Shown here piece by piece: positions 1 through 33,613 of a DNA stretch of 64,000 bases. The notes under the pieces were generated by a model. The model was not told where the DNA came from, did not search any database, and worked only from the letters and a program-made list of their open reading frames with translations. The position numbers were made by a program, and so were the translations under genes. Source of the DNA: Bugula neritina (Eukaryota; Bryozoa; Gymnolaemata; Cheilostomatida; Bugulidae); the NCBI GenBank assembly GCA_964035545.1, contig OZ037770.1:4073662-4137661 (forward strand), written 5' to 3'. Each line of letters starts with the position of its first letter. Position 1 is the first letter of the stretch.

Positions 1-700
1 AAGGTAAGAAGGTTCATCCACGTCGTAGATGTGCCCCTGGAAACAGTGCATTGGTGTCGTAACACGTAAACCCTATTATAGCTATACTCTCCGCAAGAGC
101 AGAATGTTATTATGAAGTGCTGCGGCAGATGGATTCTCAGCCGCCGATGTGTCGTGAAACGTCGTTGGCATAAGCGGCATTCCCGGTTGCTGTCGTCACC
201 CCGGTACTTCTTTATCTCTGTCTCCATGGCGGGAGTAATCCAGCTTGGTCTGGTTTCCAGCTGGTGTGGTAGGTGTTTAGTAGTGGAAAGTTGCGAGGTA
301 GGTTCCGGATCCCATGCCATCTCTAACGAGGGCATCCCCGGAGAGCCTGGAGCGAGTGTGTCTTCTACAAAAGTAGAATTATTGTCGTGGTGGAGCTTTA
401 TAGCATAATTCTGGTGACGATCGACTGTTACTAGCCTGAGAGTCACAACTTTTATAAGGCACTCGAGAGACCAGTTGATCACGTGTAGACTGACCAAGAA
501 GGACAGTGTCTAGCTCCAGATCTAACAGACCGTCGGGCATTACTGTGTCCTCGTCGTCATTCACGTGAAACGTGGTCTCCAGTAATTTTGATTCAATCCG
601 ACTGATTAGTTCAGAATTTACTAGCATCGAGCCTGTTTCCGTGGATAGGAATACAAGACTTATACTGGCTTACCTGTGAACTTGGTATTAGCTTCCATAC
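1..700. other. Unassigned, retroelement-like flank
   Basis: No gene could be supported here. Base composition is closer to the adjacent gypsy remnant than to the AT-rich host DNA. A minus-strand open frame at 379-627 is acidic and loosely resembles the open frame at 29635-30096, which lies in the 3' part of another decayed LTR element. It may be the 3' portion of the same kind of element, but I recognise no domain. Confidence 0.3.
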
Positions 701-939
701 TCAACGTTCAATGGTAATAGTTTGAGGTACTTGCGAGGTACGTCTGCCCTTGGCGATGTCAGCGTAGGAAAAGGCTCGGCAGCGTTTCTGTGACATGAGG
801 TTGGAACTATTTGCTTCACGCACAATAATTCCTCCCAATATTCCGCCCTCCCAAAAGTTGATATTTGCGTGGGGCTCGCAACTCCTACATTTTCCTGCTA
901 GTTTTCCTATACGGTTTTCCCCTAGACTTTCATACGCGC

Positions 940-1720
940 CGCTTTTAATGCAGTCACATACAAAGTCTTTTAAATATGATGGGGGTTGCCTCGTACGTTG
1001 TCCCCGCTCCAGGGAAGGTGGCGCACTCACTGGTGGACTAGCAGGGGCCTCTGGCTGCGCCCCTACTTCACCGGTAGTGGTTACTTCTTCCTGTTCTCCG
1101 GATGGAGCCCCGCCCTCCGTGTGGGTTTGCACTTCCGGAGCCGGCTCAGTTTCTGGAAGTGACGGAACCAGACTTGGCGTAGGAGGTGGCGAACGCACTT
1201 CTGTAGGCAAAAGCGGTCACTCGTCTCGTACCAAGTCTTCTTCCTGTGGAATGACCACTTCATATTCAGGTCCGTCGCCCGCGCATTGTTGTCTGCCTCA
1301 TGGGCTCCAACAACGGGGGGCTTCTCCCACTGCGTCTGGGCTGGCCCAATACGGCTTCAAGCAAGCCTCATTCTGGATAGACACCTGTCCTGAGCGCTCG
1401 ATCTTGTAGGTATGGTTGGGCATAGCCTCGACTATCACGTAGGGTCCCACGAACTTAGGCTGTAACTTAGCCGCCCGTCTGCGACGCCTACAGTAATTGA
1501 CCATCCACACCCAATCTCCTGTCTGATAGAGGGGTGGCTCCTCGGAATCCTCGCACCGCACCTGTCACTGCTTTTCTCGCAGTATTTCGTGTGCAACCCT
1601 CATCCGTTCCACTAGTTCGCTGGCATACTCGCTGACCGAGTTGTCTTGCTCTGGAACGTGGTAGGTAAGATGGTCAGGGACACGAGTCCCTCTCCCGAGC
1701 ATCAGTAGGTTTCCGGCGGC
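940..1720 (-). pseudogene. gypsy integrase C-terminus and pol tail remnant
   Basis: Minus-strand pieces at 1565-1720 (NLLMLGRGTRVPDHLTYHVP) and 1298-1561 (LQPKFVGPYVIVEAMPNHTY) match the far C-terminal region of gypsy integrases. A proline-rich tail ending RTRQPPSYLKDFV near 960-1000 is typical of the end of gypsy pol. The pieces are in shifted frames, and the catalytic core is absent. Confidence 0.7.
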
Positions 1721-1979
1721 GTGGTTGGCGCTGGTGGGGCTCAGAGCTCCCCACTGGACCTTCCGGCTCCTCTTCCTGAGGTAACCAGTGGAACCGGTTA
1801 GCGAGTGGCAGGGAAAAGGTACTCGGCCGCCGTGAGGGTCGGCTAGTCCTACGTGGTACCTGCCACTCGGGGGGGGGGGGGCATACCGTCGTGTTTGTAC
1901 AGACAGGCGGCGGCGTGTCTCACCATGTTCCTTCAGTCTCCGCTCGCGGAGAGGGAAGGCATCCGCGGGCCGTGACAGT

Positions 1980-2853
1980 TTAACACCCCCTCGTTCTGGG
2001 GTCGTCCTTGCTGTGTGCGGCTCTGGCCGCCACAGGTGCTGGGGACAACCGCGGGGCCTGGCCGGGGCCAGTGTTAGCAAGAATTGCTACTAGCTGTCCC
2101 AGCATCTCTACCATACAATCTACTTCTGCTTCCAAGGAGGGAGCTTCGGGGACCGCCGTAGCTCGAGAAGGAGATTGTAGCGCCACAGGTCCTCTTGCAG
2201 CATTAACTCCAACCGGCGGCGGGTTTCCTTGTCCTCGATGCAGTTGGGTAGCCAACATGTAAGCCTCTCCTGCCTTCAGGGCATCCTCCACTGTGGTTAT
2301 TCTTTTGGCTTGTAGTTGGTGGTGTAGGCCCAGGTCATTCAATGACTGGATGAAAGGGTCCTAGGTGTAACGCTCTTGGTGTTGTGCTGGTAGGTCGCCA
2401 TATGCAATCAGCGCCAACTTCTTAACCATAGCGGCATACTCTTGTAACGGGGTCCGCCGGGCGCGGCACAACCTTTCTAAACGGACCCTGACATCTACTG
2501 TATATCCTGTCTACGTCCGTTCCTAGCCCGTACGGCTTAGCTTGCTCCGCCAATGCCCTCCGCAATTGGATAAGGGCCACTCTCTGTGGCCATCGAGCAA
2601 TATCCATTATTTCTCTGAACTCCTGTATAAATTGTTCAACATCTTCCGACCCAGTAAAGGTGGGAGCTTTCAACCGGTAGCGATAAGCCTCCTCCTCTTG
2701 TAATGCTAGGCCCTCTGGAACTATTATAGTAGCAGGCTCACATTCTCCTCGTCGAGTTGGTGCTCTCGCCATCTTGGTTGTCGTCTTCAGTTTAGTTGCA
2801 TTCGTGCTAGTATACAGAATCCCATGGCTGCCACCACTGTTATAATTTTGCAA
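1980..2853 (-). pseudogene. gypsy gag remnant
   Basis: The minus-strand frame contains the stretch KAPTFTGSEDVEQFIQEFRE, nearly identical to the gag starting at 63440 on the plus strand. Further on it holds NDLGLHHQL and EDALKAGEAY blocks that also occur in that copy. The two blocks lie in different frames, and an in-frame stop falls just before the second block near 2350, so the gene is broken. Gag normally packages the element RNA. Confidence 0.75.
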
Positions 2854-3239
2854 TTATAATAAGAGTGGGAGTTCGTGTATTATCTAGTTATCTACGTTGC
2901 ATGTTGGAGTACTAGACGGAGAGTTGCGATAGAAGATATATTTAATACACTAATAGAATACGAGTAACACTGGTCGAGAAAATACATATAAAACATAAGA
3001 CTTCTGATAACATACAGCATCACGCTCTGACTGAGCACACTAACCATACACAAACTACAGTTTAGTTATAATGCCGGGAACAGATCACGTGTTGTACGTG
3101 ATTGGCTAGTGAGCGCATGGCCCGACGCTTCACTGCCCACTACAATATAAAAGCATTTGTAGTCTACGTGAATGCTAGACAAGCTATTTGTTGTAGAGTA
3201 GGCAGTGAGCAAAGTGTGAGAAACAGAGATCTTTGGCTT

Positions 3240-4219
3240 TAAATATCTGCAAGTTAATAGTAGTTCAGTTCTTTCGGTGAAAGTTCACAGATTTGTTTTG
3301 TATGCAATCTAAATATATTTCGACAGGCATTACAGAACAGTCTCGTATGAATTTCTTTTATTTTTTTTTACACTGATATTGTATTTTGCTGTTTCCAGTC
3401 GTTTTAGTTACGAAGGGCTACTTTTACCAGCTGACACAAGCACTTGTTTTGTAATGCAGTGTATAAAACTAGAAGTTGAGTTTCGCACATTCTATTGCAA
3501 TATTTTGGTACTTTATTAGCCTGCTTGAAAGATGAATAACTTGCAGATGTATATAAATAAAATTTGACAGATTTTATAATTGCTATTTTTAGATTATAAA
3601 TTTATTATTTTAATTACAGGTTACTGAAGGTTGATTTTAACATGCCAATTGGAAATATTATACAAGAAAACGTGAGCTGTTATTTTTAGATTATGGATTG
3701 ATTATTGCAGTCACCAAGTATACTGAAGTTGAATTCTAAAAGACCTTGAAAACCATTTAAAAGCAAACATTTTAACATAATATATTCGAATAAAATTTAT
3801 TGATAAAATATGAAGAGCAAACTTTGATATACTAGCAAGCTAATTGATATAATAATATTGATAACATGGCAGTTAGAACATGTGCTTGAGGCTTAACCTA
3901 GTCAGAACTTAGTGTCACATCAAAATAGAAGGAATAATGAAATTGGCTAAATAAAAGGAGTGATATAAGTAGAGATTGGTAATGTTTAAAAAAGCATAAA
4001 ATCAACTGTTACAGTATATTAATAACAAATAGTATAATATAGCAATCTCTATACTGTAGGTATAATTAAAATATAGCAGTTAAAAGTCTTTGTTAGGTAG
4101 TGTGGCTGTCAAGTAATAGTAAACAAGTCACACAGACTCGCTCTTATATGTTTGAAGTCAATAATCTTAAATAGTTAAATAAAGCTTTGTGTAGCTTCAA
4201 ATAGGAGTTATGTACTGAG
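3240..4219. other. Intergenic, no gene seen
   Basis: AT-rich sequence without a supportable open frame. A TATAAAAGC-like motif near 3147 may belong to the neighbouring LTR. The region lies just 3' of the minus-strand Roco-caspase stop codon and should include its 3' UTR; an AATAAA on the minus strand (TTTATT on the plus strand near 3796) is a weak candidate poly(A) signal. Confidence 0.4.
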
Positions 4220-25669
<21,450 letters not shown>

Positions 25670-25914
25670 GGTTACTAAAGTTTTTACTGCTGATTCATTT
25701 CAATTCTGTACATCTAAAAGTAGGCAGCCCCACCTATACAACAGGTATAAAATAAAGAGGTTTTATGATATAAACAATTGCTGATTTCAATTATATCAAT
25801 GAACTTGCCAATTCCTATCAAGATTAGATGTATAATCAGTCAAGATAGATAAACTAATCAACTCTCTAAGTCTATGCGTATATGTTTATATATATGTGTG
25901 TATATATATACTTT

Positions 25915-26085
25915 GGTAAATTATAGGTCTGTAGCTGGGTAGGTATGTAGGCATTTAGCTATATGTAGGTATTTATGTATGTAGGTATTTAGCTATGTAG
26001 GTATTTATGTATGTAGGTAAGTATTTAGGTAGGTAGCTATAGGTACGTAGGTAGGTATGAATTAAGGCCTACAAACTCCTGCTTA
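25915..26085. repeat. Degenerate GTAG/GTAT tetranucleotide repeat
   Basis: Interspersed TAGGTATGTAGG and ATTTAGCTATG units upstream of the Roco-caspase start, in or next to its presumed 5' UTR intron. Confidence 0.8.
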
Positions 26086-26109
26086 GGTAACAGCTGTATA
26101 CTCACTCAC

Positions 26110-26170
26110 CTGCATTGTAAAAAGGTGGTTGGTAACTCATCTGGCTGGACTGGACACCAGATATGACTTT
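26110..26170 (-). other. Possible 5' UTR exon of the Roco-caspase gene
   Basis: On the minus strand a strong splice donor, CAG|GTGAGTGAG, ends at 26110, about 440 bp upstream of the start codon. An acceptor-like TTGTATAG lies near 25735, just before the sequence leading to the start ATG. The pair would join a non-coding leader to the first coding exon. The upstream edge of the exon is a guess. Confidence 0.4.
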
Positions 26171-26417
26171 GAATCAATACTCTGTATCTCTTTGTCTCAC
26201 TGCTTTATGAAGTTACAGATTGTACTGAAGTCCTAAAATGGCTGTAATAGAAACTCATATAATCTAGTATGATACAATAATTTTTTACAAGGTTTTGCAA
26301 TTAACTTGAAAAAAAAATGCAAACCTGAAAATAATAGATTATCTGCAATATTTTTAGCTGCTATTATTAAGCACTTTATTCATAAAACTGTATAATAGTC
26401 AACAGTTAATTAACTAT

Positions 26418-26858
26418 TGCACTAAATTAGTGAAGTTGGAACAATAAGGTAGAAAACATAACTCCTTGTAAATACTAGAGAAGAGAGTATCTTGAAATGT
26501 GTAGAAATAACTTTATTGTAGATAGCAATATCTAAAAGTTGTCTGTATCTGGTGAGCTCCAGCCTTAGATTCACTCTACACTACAAGCTCCCCTCTTTCT
26601 CTACTTAAGAAACAGTCCTTTCAAATATTTTTACCAATTTTCAGTTTAAAATATCTCATGTCAGATGTGATGGAATCTCCGATAGAACGCCGACACTCCG
26701 ACATGATCGCCATTGGTCAGATCGGACAAGTCAGAGCTTTGACTCAACGAAGACTGAAATTTCTGATATGCCCGATGTTAGACAAAGACTGGTTTACAAA
26801 ATTAGAAGAGACCAAAAAAGAATAAGAATTTTCTTGTGCTGGGCTAAACAATAGTAAA
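26418..26858 (-). mobile_element. LTR, left copy of the composite
   Basis: Aligns along its whole length with 36082-36522, with many substitutions. The end near 26858 reads CAATAGTAAAGT against AATAGTACA in the right copy. Confidence 0.6.
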
Positions 26859-28400
26859 GTAAAAAATAACTCCAAAAGTCCCTCCACTCACTTCCCATCG
26901 AAAAGTATCTCTTTTCTATAACTGTCAAGAACGACACACGGAGAAACAAGATGCAAAGAATAAAATATTAGAATTAAAAAAAAGTTATTACACACCCTTA
27001 ATGCAAAGAAACAAAGTCACACTCACACATACACAATGAGATAAAACCAAATTCACAAGCTACCACTGGATTGAATAATGAATTAGGTAAGAATATTGTC
27101 CATATATAATTATACAAGAGGACATATTACCGTCACCTCTCTGCTCGGTGCTGAAGGCGAGAGACATGTCGCTTGAGGTAGAATAACATCTCCTGATGAC
27201 AGTACATCGGCCGCCTCAGCTGACATGCTTTGCATTTGTAGGAGCTACATTTGCTGCTAGAGTAGCATTGCTGTTTCTTGACTTTTTATTCTGTGTTGTT
27301 GTTGTCTGCTTTGGTACTGGACTGCCGTTCACCCGAAGTTGGGTTGCTGCTGACTAGGTGGCAGTGGCTGAGATGTTCTTCTCGTTGGTCTTGCCAATTG
27401 TTGGCTGGCAGGCCAAAAACTCTAAAGCAAGAGCTGCCTGTTTGTGGGGTTTCCCACGTGTTGCGAGATTAGGTCTCGGAACTTGGGGAATATGGCCTCA
27501 CCAACCACAAGCATCTCGCCCGTGTGGTAATGGGCTATTTGCTAGTGGGGTAGTATCAAAATCTGTTGGTAGGAATACTTACTACATGGGCAAAAAACAC
27601 TGGTGACATGGTGACAAACGTGCACACCCATTCTCCGGTGGGTGGAAAACCTCCACTTGCACTGATGAAATTTGACATTACCCTACTCGCCACACATTCG
27701 ATAAATCCGGAGTCGAGTCTTGCTGGTTGTCCAGTGCCGCTGCAAGGTGAGGAGCGTGTGTAGCCTTAAAACTTCACTGCCTTTCTCTTCGCCATCAGGT
27801 TAATTGGTGGTAGCTGCCCTACCGTCCAGGATGGTCTTTTCCTCTCCTTCAGACTGTCGCAGATCTACAGGGTTAAAGACAGACTTACCTGGGATGGCTG
27901 GGGAGACCACTTTGAGCTGTTATTAGCCGTGCCAGAGTTTTGAGGAAGGTGGGAGTCAATGGCAACTGAATACACACAATTAGCTCAGGCACACATAGGA
28001 GAGTCATCAACCCTGCCTCCTAATCTAGAAGGTAACCATGCAGACACCCTCCTTCTAGTTCTACCCGAGCATCCTCAAAATCTACCAACTCAGTTAAAAT
28101 CCAACCGATTGTTTAATGAGTAACTTAAGTTGTGCTAGACTCCTAAAGCAAAATATCTAGCGTTAAAGAAATACCTGGCTGACTAAAGGTAGTGTTTTCT
28201 GGCAGAGTAAATCTCATGCCGTGGCAACAGTAATCCGAAAAAACACGTCTGCGCTTGTTGGGGAGTCTTTAGTTAAAGTGACCAAACCACATGTTATCAG
28301 GTTTTCATCTGACAAATCCGTGGTAACGTGACATGTCACCCAGTCCACTAAATATCACAAGAACAACTCTGAAGAGTGAAGTTCCTTTGAATTTGGACAC
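26859..28400. other. Decayed retroelement 3' region, no gene
   Basis: The 27.4-27.5 kb part is similar to 29.3-29.4 kb (both hold a degenerate block around GGTCTCGGAACTTGGGG / GATCCCGGAACTCGGAG), so two related elements each contributed a 3' region. No open frame has a recognisable domain. Confidence 0.4.
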
Positions 28401-28827
28401 TGTGTAGTAATTTTGTGGGTTTGTTAGAAATAGATTAAGCAGTCTGCACGCCAGTACTATTCTTTGCTAAATAAAAGTCTCTGATGATTTAATATAATAG
28501 TCTTTATTAATTATTAGATGTTTCCTCAGAGAGATCCAGCCTAAGACTGCCTTGGCACTGGAAATTCTTTTTCTTATATATCAGCAAAATTTCCCGCTAC
28601 TTCGGGTGTTCGAAACTCGGTCAAGACTCGGAGTTCCCCTGGTCGAAGTCGGAAGGGTCTGTCCGAGATCGAACAGACCTCTCTAAAGTCGCATCTTCGG
28701 GCCCTGATCTCGGTCGAGTTTCGGCTCACGTAACTTGTCAAATGTTTATTTAATAAAAAATTTGGCGGGGGAATACAACTCTGAAAATATAGCACTTGTA
28801 CAACAGCATCTCCACAATTCTATTACA
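28401..28827 (-). mobile_element. LTR of a second, inserted element
   Basis: On the minus strand it starts TGTAATAGAATTG right after a G-rich polypurine tract (28828-28844) and ends CTACTACACA at 28401: a 427-bp TG...CA LTR. It contains a TATATAAG-like motif and AATAAA. It is therefore a 3' LTR whose internal region lies to the right. Confidence 0.65.
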
Positions 28828-29173
28828 CTCACCCCCCCCCCTCCATCAGAAAGCACCCTTTCCGATAATAAAAATAAAAAAAAAATCTTAGCCGAGTGAG
28901 GAAAGTACAAATATATAAAATATCAGCACTATTAAAAAAATATATATGTAAACTTGGCACGATCTAGCAGATTGCTAGTAACAAAGTGAGTAGTGGCCAC
29001 TAGTTGCGGTGATCGGTCTTTGAACGCTCTAGGTTGTCCAGGCGGCGTCAGGCAGATCGCAGGTCGTCATCTACGCGCCGTAACTAGCGCCTGAGGCAGA
29101 CGACCTCCCGCTCATGTAGGCACCGTACTCTGTGTGCTGCCGCTAGAGCTGAAGCTGGGTTCCTGGTTTCCTG

Positions 29174-30096
29174 CTATCGCCTCTTTTTACGTCCGGCGAC
29201 CTTGGGGGTTTGAATTCTGCTGCCGTCGACTCGAGCCAGCATGACCCAGAGAGGCTGGGTGGCTGCTGGTCGGGTTGCTGGGGTCGTCTCCTCGTCTGTA
29301 CTTTCCAGTATGGGCCGGCACGCCGGGAACCCTAGGGCGAGCATGGCGCGTTTGTAGAGGTCGCAGACGTGGGCAGAATGAGATCCCGGAACTCGGAGAA
29401 GCTCTCTGTATCTACTATAAATATCTGGCCTGTGTAGCAGCAGGCTATGCTTTGATGACGCAACACATAGTCCCACTGGAAAAAAAATTTCCCACACAAA
29501 CAGAAGACATTCGTGTAATGCTGGAGCGCATGTACACGCAGTCGCCGGGTAGTAGAACATTTTCTACCACACTGGCGGCAGTTGTCTACCTCTTCACAGT
29601 TGTCTTCAATTTATTGTCTGGTCTCAGTGGTGATTCAGTGCAGGCGCTCAGTCAGTATCTGGGAAAGTGCTAGTTGATGATATGCAGGTTCCTCCTTGGT
29701 ATGGGCGCTCTCACTAGGCTGCTCATCTTCCTCAGACAGGGGTTTGTTGGCTGGAGTGTTGGTGGCCTCGTCTAGGTGGACAGGGGAGGATGGATCTGGC
29801 CGAAGAGCTCCCTTTGGGCTGGTAGTAGCCGCGTCTGGGGTCACCAGGGGTGGAGAGTCGGTATGACGCGCCCCAACCTTGTCCCATCCCATGACTTCTG
29901 CAATAGAGAGTACAGGCCATGACTGGCCAATTCTACTGACGCCAAAATTCGGCATCTCGTTATAAGAAACTCTACGACGAAGCGGTAAATCAGGTGATAC
30001 TTGGAGAGTCACCTCCTGGTCTAGCAGGTAGTCATGGACTGGGGCCTCCCCTAAATCTATCTGACACTTTTTGTCATCGAACAGATTGGTTTCCAA
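29174..30096 (-). pseudogene. Unrecognised retroelement 3' open frames
   Basis: Two minus-strand frames (128 codons at 29174-29560, 153 codons at 29635-30096) lie between pol-like sequence and the LTR at 28401. The first ends in a basic cluster (GRKKRR); the second has an acidic start (DDKKCQIDLGEAPVHDYL). I do not recognise either. By position they could be a third ORF or a pol tail of the inserted element. Confidence 0.35.
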
Positions 30097-30287
30097 CTGA
30101 TAATCAGGTGAAAACGAATTGAAGGAACTACTATACTCCGTGAAAGGAGGTTCTAGTATAACAGAAATACCTGATTGCGCACTAGCTTTGGTGTGAGTTT
30201 AAATTTTCTCCATTTCAAGTTTATTTTCTAATCTTGGTGGACAAACACGTCTTTTTCTTTCAAAGTTGGAGTTAGAATGGCCGAGTC

Positions 30288-30593
30288 TTAAATTTCAATT
30301 TCAAAACTTGCGGAGTTGCCGATCACGTGACTGGTCAATTGGTCAACTAAATTTGACAACTCCGGGTGTCGGTATACCTCCGAACTTCGGCACGGTTCTT
30401 TATTAAATTTTAATTTGTTTGTGGGTAGCATGGTGTTATGATTTGGGCTTCTACCCGTGTTAGGTAAACAACTCGCTGACTGGGGTCCAATCGAATGCCC
30501 TACATCATAATCAGCCAAATATTTTAGAGGACTTTTATCTCTTCTACCTCTTTCTATGATGTTAGGCACTGGTGTGTGTGTCTGGCTGATCAT
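30288..30593 (-). pseudogene. gypsy pol tail fragment
   Basis: Reads ERGRRDKSPLKYLADY, the charged, proline-containing ending usual for gypsy pol polyproteins. It is cut off from the integrase C-terminus at 31421-31690 by the MITE. Confidence 0.5.
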
Positions 30594-30620
30594 GGGTGTC
30601 TTCTATTGAAAGTGCCTCTT

Positions 30621-31376
30621 CACAGGATAGTTAAGGGCAATCTTTTAGCTGCAACTGCCTTGCTGAGGTTTGCATTGTAATCATATAAGAATTCAGTACC
30701 AGTAAAATAAAATCTCACCTAATTGTGCTAGAGTCAAAATTTAAAAGCTATGTTGTAGATCTTCTTTTTCCCCAGTGCAAATTTTTTGGAAATTCCAATT
30801 TTCATTTCTTTTGCAAAGTTATAGACAAGAAACTGCCCAATTTTGGCCAATTTTGCCTGAAAAGCCGACTTTTCAGTACCAGTAAAATATCTCAGCAGCA
30901 AAAGATGATATCTGAATAAAAATTGCACTGCTAGAATCCTGAGATATTTCTCCAGTGCAAGTTTTTTTCATTTTTCAATAACTCTGCTAGATTGCCCATA
31001 AATTGGTGATTTATACACTGAAAATGCCATATTTTTTCATAAGAAACTAGCAGCGCGCAGCACTTCACGCTTCAATAAGCACGTAGGGATGAGAAGGTAT
31101 TGGCGCGTACATAATAATTACAGGCTTGCTAGCTGGCAAGCTATAATGAATAGCTCACTTTGTACTTTGTTTATGTAGCACCCATAATGGAATGTTGATA
31201 GATAACGCAGCCCTAACGAAGGTTGCTGCTTATTGGTTGTAGTTCAATCTTAGGCTAAACAATTACAAGTAGGCAACACGCATACCACCCGCAGAGCAAT
31301 ATTATTCAAGAACCTGAACTACATTTTGAGAGAAATTTATGATATTCTTAGTGAGGATGCCCTTAACTATCCTGTG
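30621..31376. mobile_element. Complete 756-bp MITE
   Basis: Perfect 19-bp terminal inverted repeats (CACAGGATAGTTAAGGGCA at 30621-30639, reverse complement at 31358-31376). No transposase. Related copies lie at 36783 onward and at about 46500-46755. It is inserted between gypsy integrase and pol-tail fragments, so it is younger than that element. Confidence 0.8.
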
Positions 31377-31420
31377 TTTCGGGTTTTCTGGTGGTGATGG
31401 AATGTCTTCTGTTTGAGTGG

Positions 31421-31690
31421 TCACGAGGGGCAGACCTGGAATGAGAGGGTTTGGTGGTTGATTCTGGAACTGCGGTTCTGGGGTGTTGTTGACTTCCTCG
31501 GGGTCAGGAATGAATATTTCGCAGTTCTTGGGTCGATTCCTTCTTCCGCAAGATATGGTTGGTGGGCTGGTTCTAGCAATAGTGGTGCTTGTCCTGCAGC
31601 TTCCGGACTACCATAGTAGGGCTTTACCTGCTGCTCATTTTGGACGGATATCTGTCCCGAGCGCTCTACACAATTCGTGTGGTTGGGCAA
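31421..31690 (-). pseudogene. gypsy integrase C-terminal fragment
   Basis: Contains MPNHTNCVERSGQISVQNE, parallel to the same block in the remnant at 1298-1561. The frame is not continuous with the integrase core. Confidence 0.6.
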
Positions 31691-31830
31691 AACCTCTACT
31701 ACACAGTAGGACTGACGGTTTTGGGCTGTAGTTTAGCCGACTGCCCGCGGCGCCTACGGTAGCTGACCATCCACACTCAGACTCCTTCTCGGTATAAGGA
31801 GGGTTCTTCGAAATCTTCTGTCCGTGCTGC

Positions 31831-32398
31831 TCACTGCTTCTCCCGCAAGGCTTTATGAGCTTTTCGCATAGTCCCTACCACTTTCTCTACGTATTCATGT
31901 GTGGGAAATTCAGGAGCTGGAACGTGGTACGTGAGATGTTCAAAAACTCTGGTTTCGCGGCCCAACATCAGCAGATTCGGTGTCTCATGCGTACTAGAGT
32001 GAGGTGTACTTTGATACGCCTGCATGATTTGTGGCAACATGACGTCCCACTCCTCTTGATATCTCCCCAACAGGAGGTTCCGGATAGCGTCACCCAGCAT
32101 CCGATTATTTCTTTCTACCACCCCGTTTCCTTGAGGGTGATATGGGGTGGTCCGGCTCTGATTCACTCCCCTTACTCTGCAGAGGTCTTCCATCAACTGG
32201 GATTGAAATTAGGTGTATCTGCTCCGGTAGGCCGAAGTAACAGAATTTGTATTGGTCCAGGGCCCGAGCTATTGTGGGTGCCGATGCATCGGGGATGGCC
32301 AGGGCGTCTGCCCACCGCGTGAAATGGTCTGTCAATAACAAATTCCAGGAGTTCCCCCTATCTGTTGTCGGCATTTGTCCTACAAGATTCGCAGCCAC
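31831..32398 (-). pseudogene. gypsy integrase core, broken
   Basis: The 5' part (NSWNLLLTDHFTRWADALAIP) holds the first acidic residue of the DDE core, and the 3' part (TTPYHPQGNGVVERNNRMLG) holds the Glu region. Between them the frame shifts, and the usual TDxGxxF block is replaced by unrelated residues after LPEQIH, so the second Asp is gone. Confidence 0.75.
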
Positions 32399-32535
32399 GA
32401 CCTGCCAGGGCCGGCTCGCATATAGCTGGCGCTGACTTGGCGCTGACCCTCAGTTTTGATGGGGCGCCTGTGTTTACTGACTTGACAGACCTCGCATTGC
32501 CAGATTCTTAGTCGCACATCCCTGGTCATTCTGGG

Positions 32536-32961
32536 TCAATAACATCGCATCTGCAAGCAACTGATGACCCGACTGGTTTCAGCATGGGCCTTTTTATGGG
32601 TATCCCAGATGAGTTCCCGACGGAGAGCGCGTGGGCATACGACACGATCTCTTTCCTGTTGTCGAATGTTTGCTGCGAGTGTCATCGTCAGGAGACAGTC
32701 TGAACAGATCTGAAAAGAATTCCAACGGCGGCAGAAAATATGCCGTTGCTGTTCTTCTGTGGGTCGTCCGCCTTCTTTTTTTGCCCTGAAGATATCAGCT
32801 ACCGCTCCAGGTAATTTCTCTTGCAGTCGACGCAGCTCATCGACATTCTGATACAGTGTAGGGTTAGCACGAATTGCCTGGACGTCATCTGAGTGGGTTT
32901 CGGGCCGAAGATGGCCGTGCTCCCAACGATAGATGTTGCCGTCTCCCAACTGTGCCTCCAC
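32536..32961 (-). pseudogene. gypsy integrase N-terminal region
   Basis: Contains VVCPRALRRELIWDTHKKAH, typical of the segment leading into the HHCC zinc-binding domain, then Cys near the end. Preceded by linker sequence shared by animal gypsy elements. Confidence 0.6.
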
Positions 32962-33081
32962 GTCGAGGCGAGCGGGTCCCCCATCTTGTTTTTCGGTGTG
33001 CAGGTATTACTCGCAGTCCTCTACCAGCCGGCGACTTATGCCGTCGACGTTCCCAGGTTTCTTGCCAGCACAGTGCTCTAT

Positions 33082-33613
33082 TCAGAAGAAGAACTCTGCA
33101 TAAATCTCCAGCCAGAGAGCTACCTGACTCGAGTGCTCAGCACGTTTGCACAGCCACATCAGAGACGCATGGCCCGTTCGTAATCTGAACGTTCTCCCAT
33201 ACAGATGTGGCCGGAAGATTTTGACCGCCCTCGCTTTTGCTAGGAGCTTCTTTCTAGTAGTGCAGTAGTTCTTTTCGGCGGCCGCAAGAGTCTTCCTGTA
33301 ATGAGCAACAACCACCTCGCTTTCATCCTGGCCCTGAGACAGAACAGCTCCCACACTGTGGTCGCTGGTGTTTGGTGTCCAGGTTGTATTCTTTGGCTAA
33401 ATCAGGGTATGCCAGAATTGGCGCCTCCATTAGCCGTTGTTTGAGGTGGTCGAATGCCTGCTGCTCGTCCTGTGTCCACTGCCACTGAATTTCCTTGACG
33501 GTTAGCTGATTCAAAGGGTGAGCCACTCCTGCAAACCCGAGTACGTACTGCTTGTAGTACCCTATCAGGCCCAGGAATTCCTGCAATTCGGAAAGGCCCA
33601 GGAGACAGCCCAC
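33082..33613 (-). pseudogene. gypsy RNase H region
   Basis: FLGLIGYYKQYVLGFAGVAH and WTQDEQQAFDHLKQRLMEAP form the RT thumb/connection. The following part (SEVVVAHYRKTLAAAEKNYC) matches gypsy RNase H, in a shifted frame. Confidence 0.75.

Larger units (their letters stand above)
700..3230 (-). mobile_element. Internally deleted Ty3/gypsy remnant
   Basis: On the minus strand, gag-like sequence (2853 down to about 1980) is followed directly by the C-terminal part of an integrase and a pol tail (1720 down to about 940). Protease, reverse transcriptase, RNase H and most of integrase are absent. A primer-binding-site-like sequence (AGTGGTGGCAGC on the minus strand, near 2826-2837) abuts an LTR end reading ATTATAACA. 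The presumed 5' LTR therefore runs right from 2838; its outer edge, about 3190-3230, is uncertain. A purine-rich tract near 825-860 could precede the 3' LTR. The gag matches the element starting at 63.1 kb, so the family is the same. Stops and frameshifts show it is dead. Confidence 0.7.

Noticed and set aside
795-1409. 204-aa plus-strand open frame
   Set aside because: Antisense shadow of the gypsy pol tail on the minus strand.
29275-29673. 132-aa plus-strand open frame
   Set aside because: Opposite to the orientation of the surrounding retroelement and without a recognisable domain; probably a shadow frame.
30725-30928. Overlapping 64-aa open frames on both strands
   Set aside because: They lie inside the non-coding MITE and have no coding signature.
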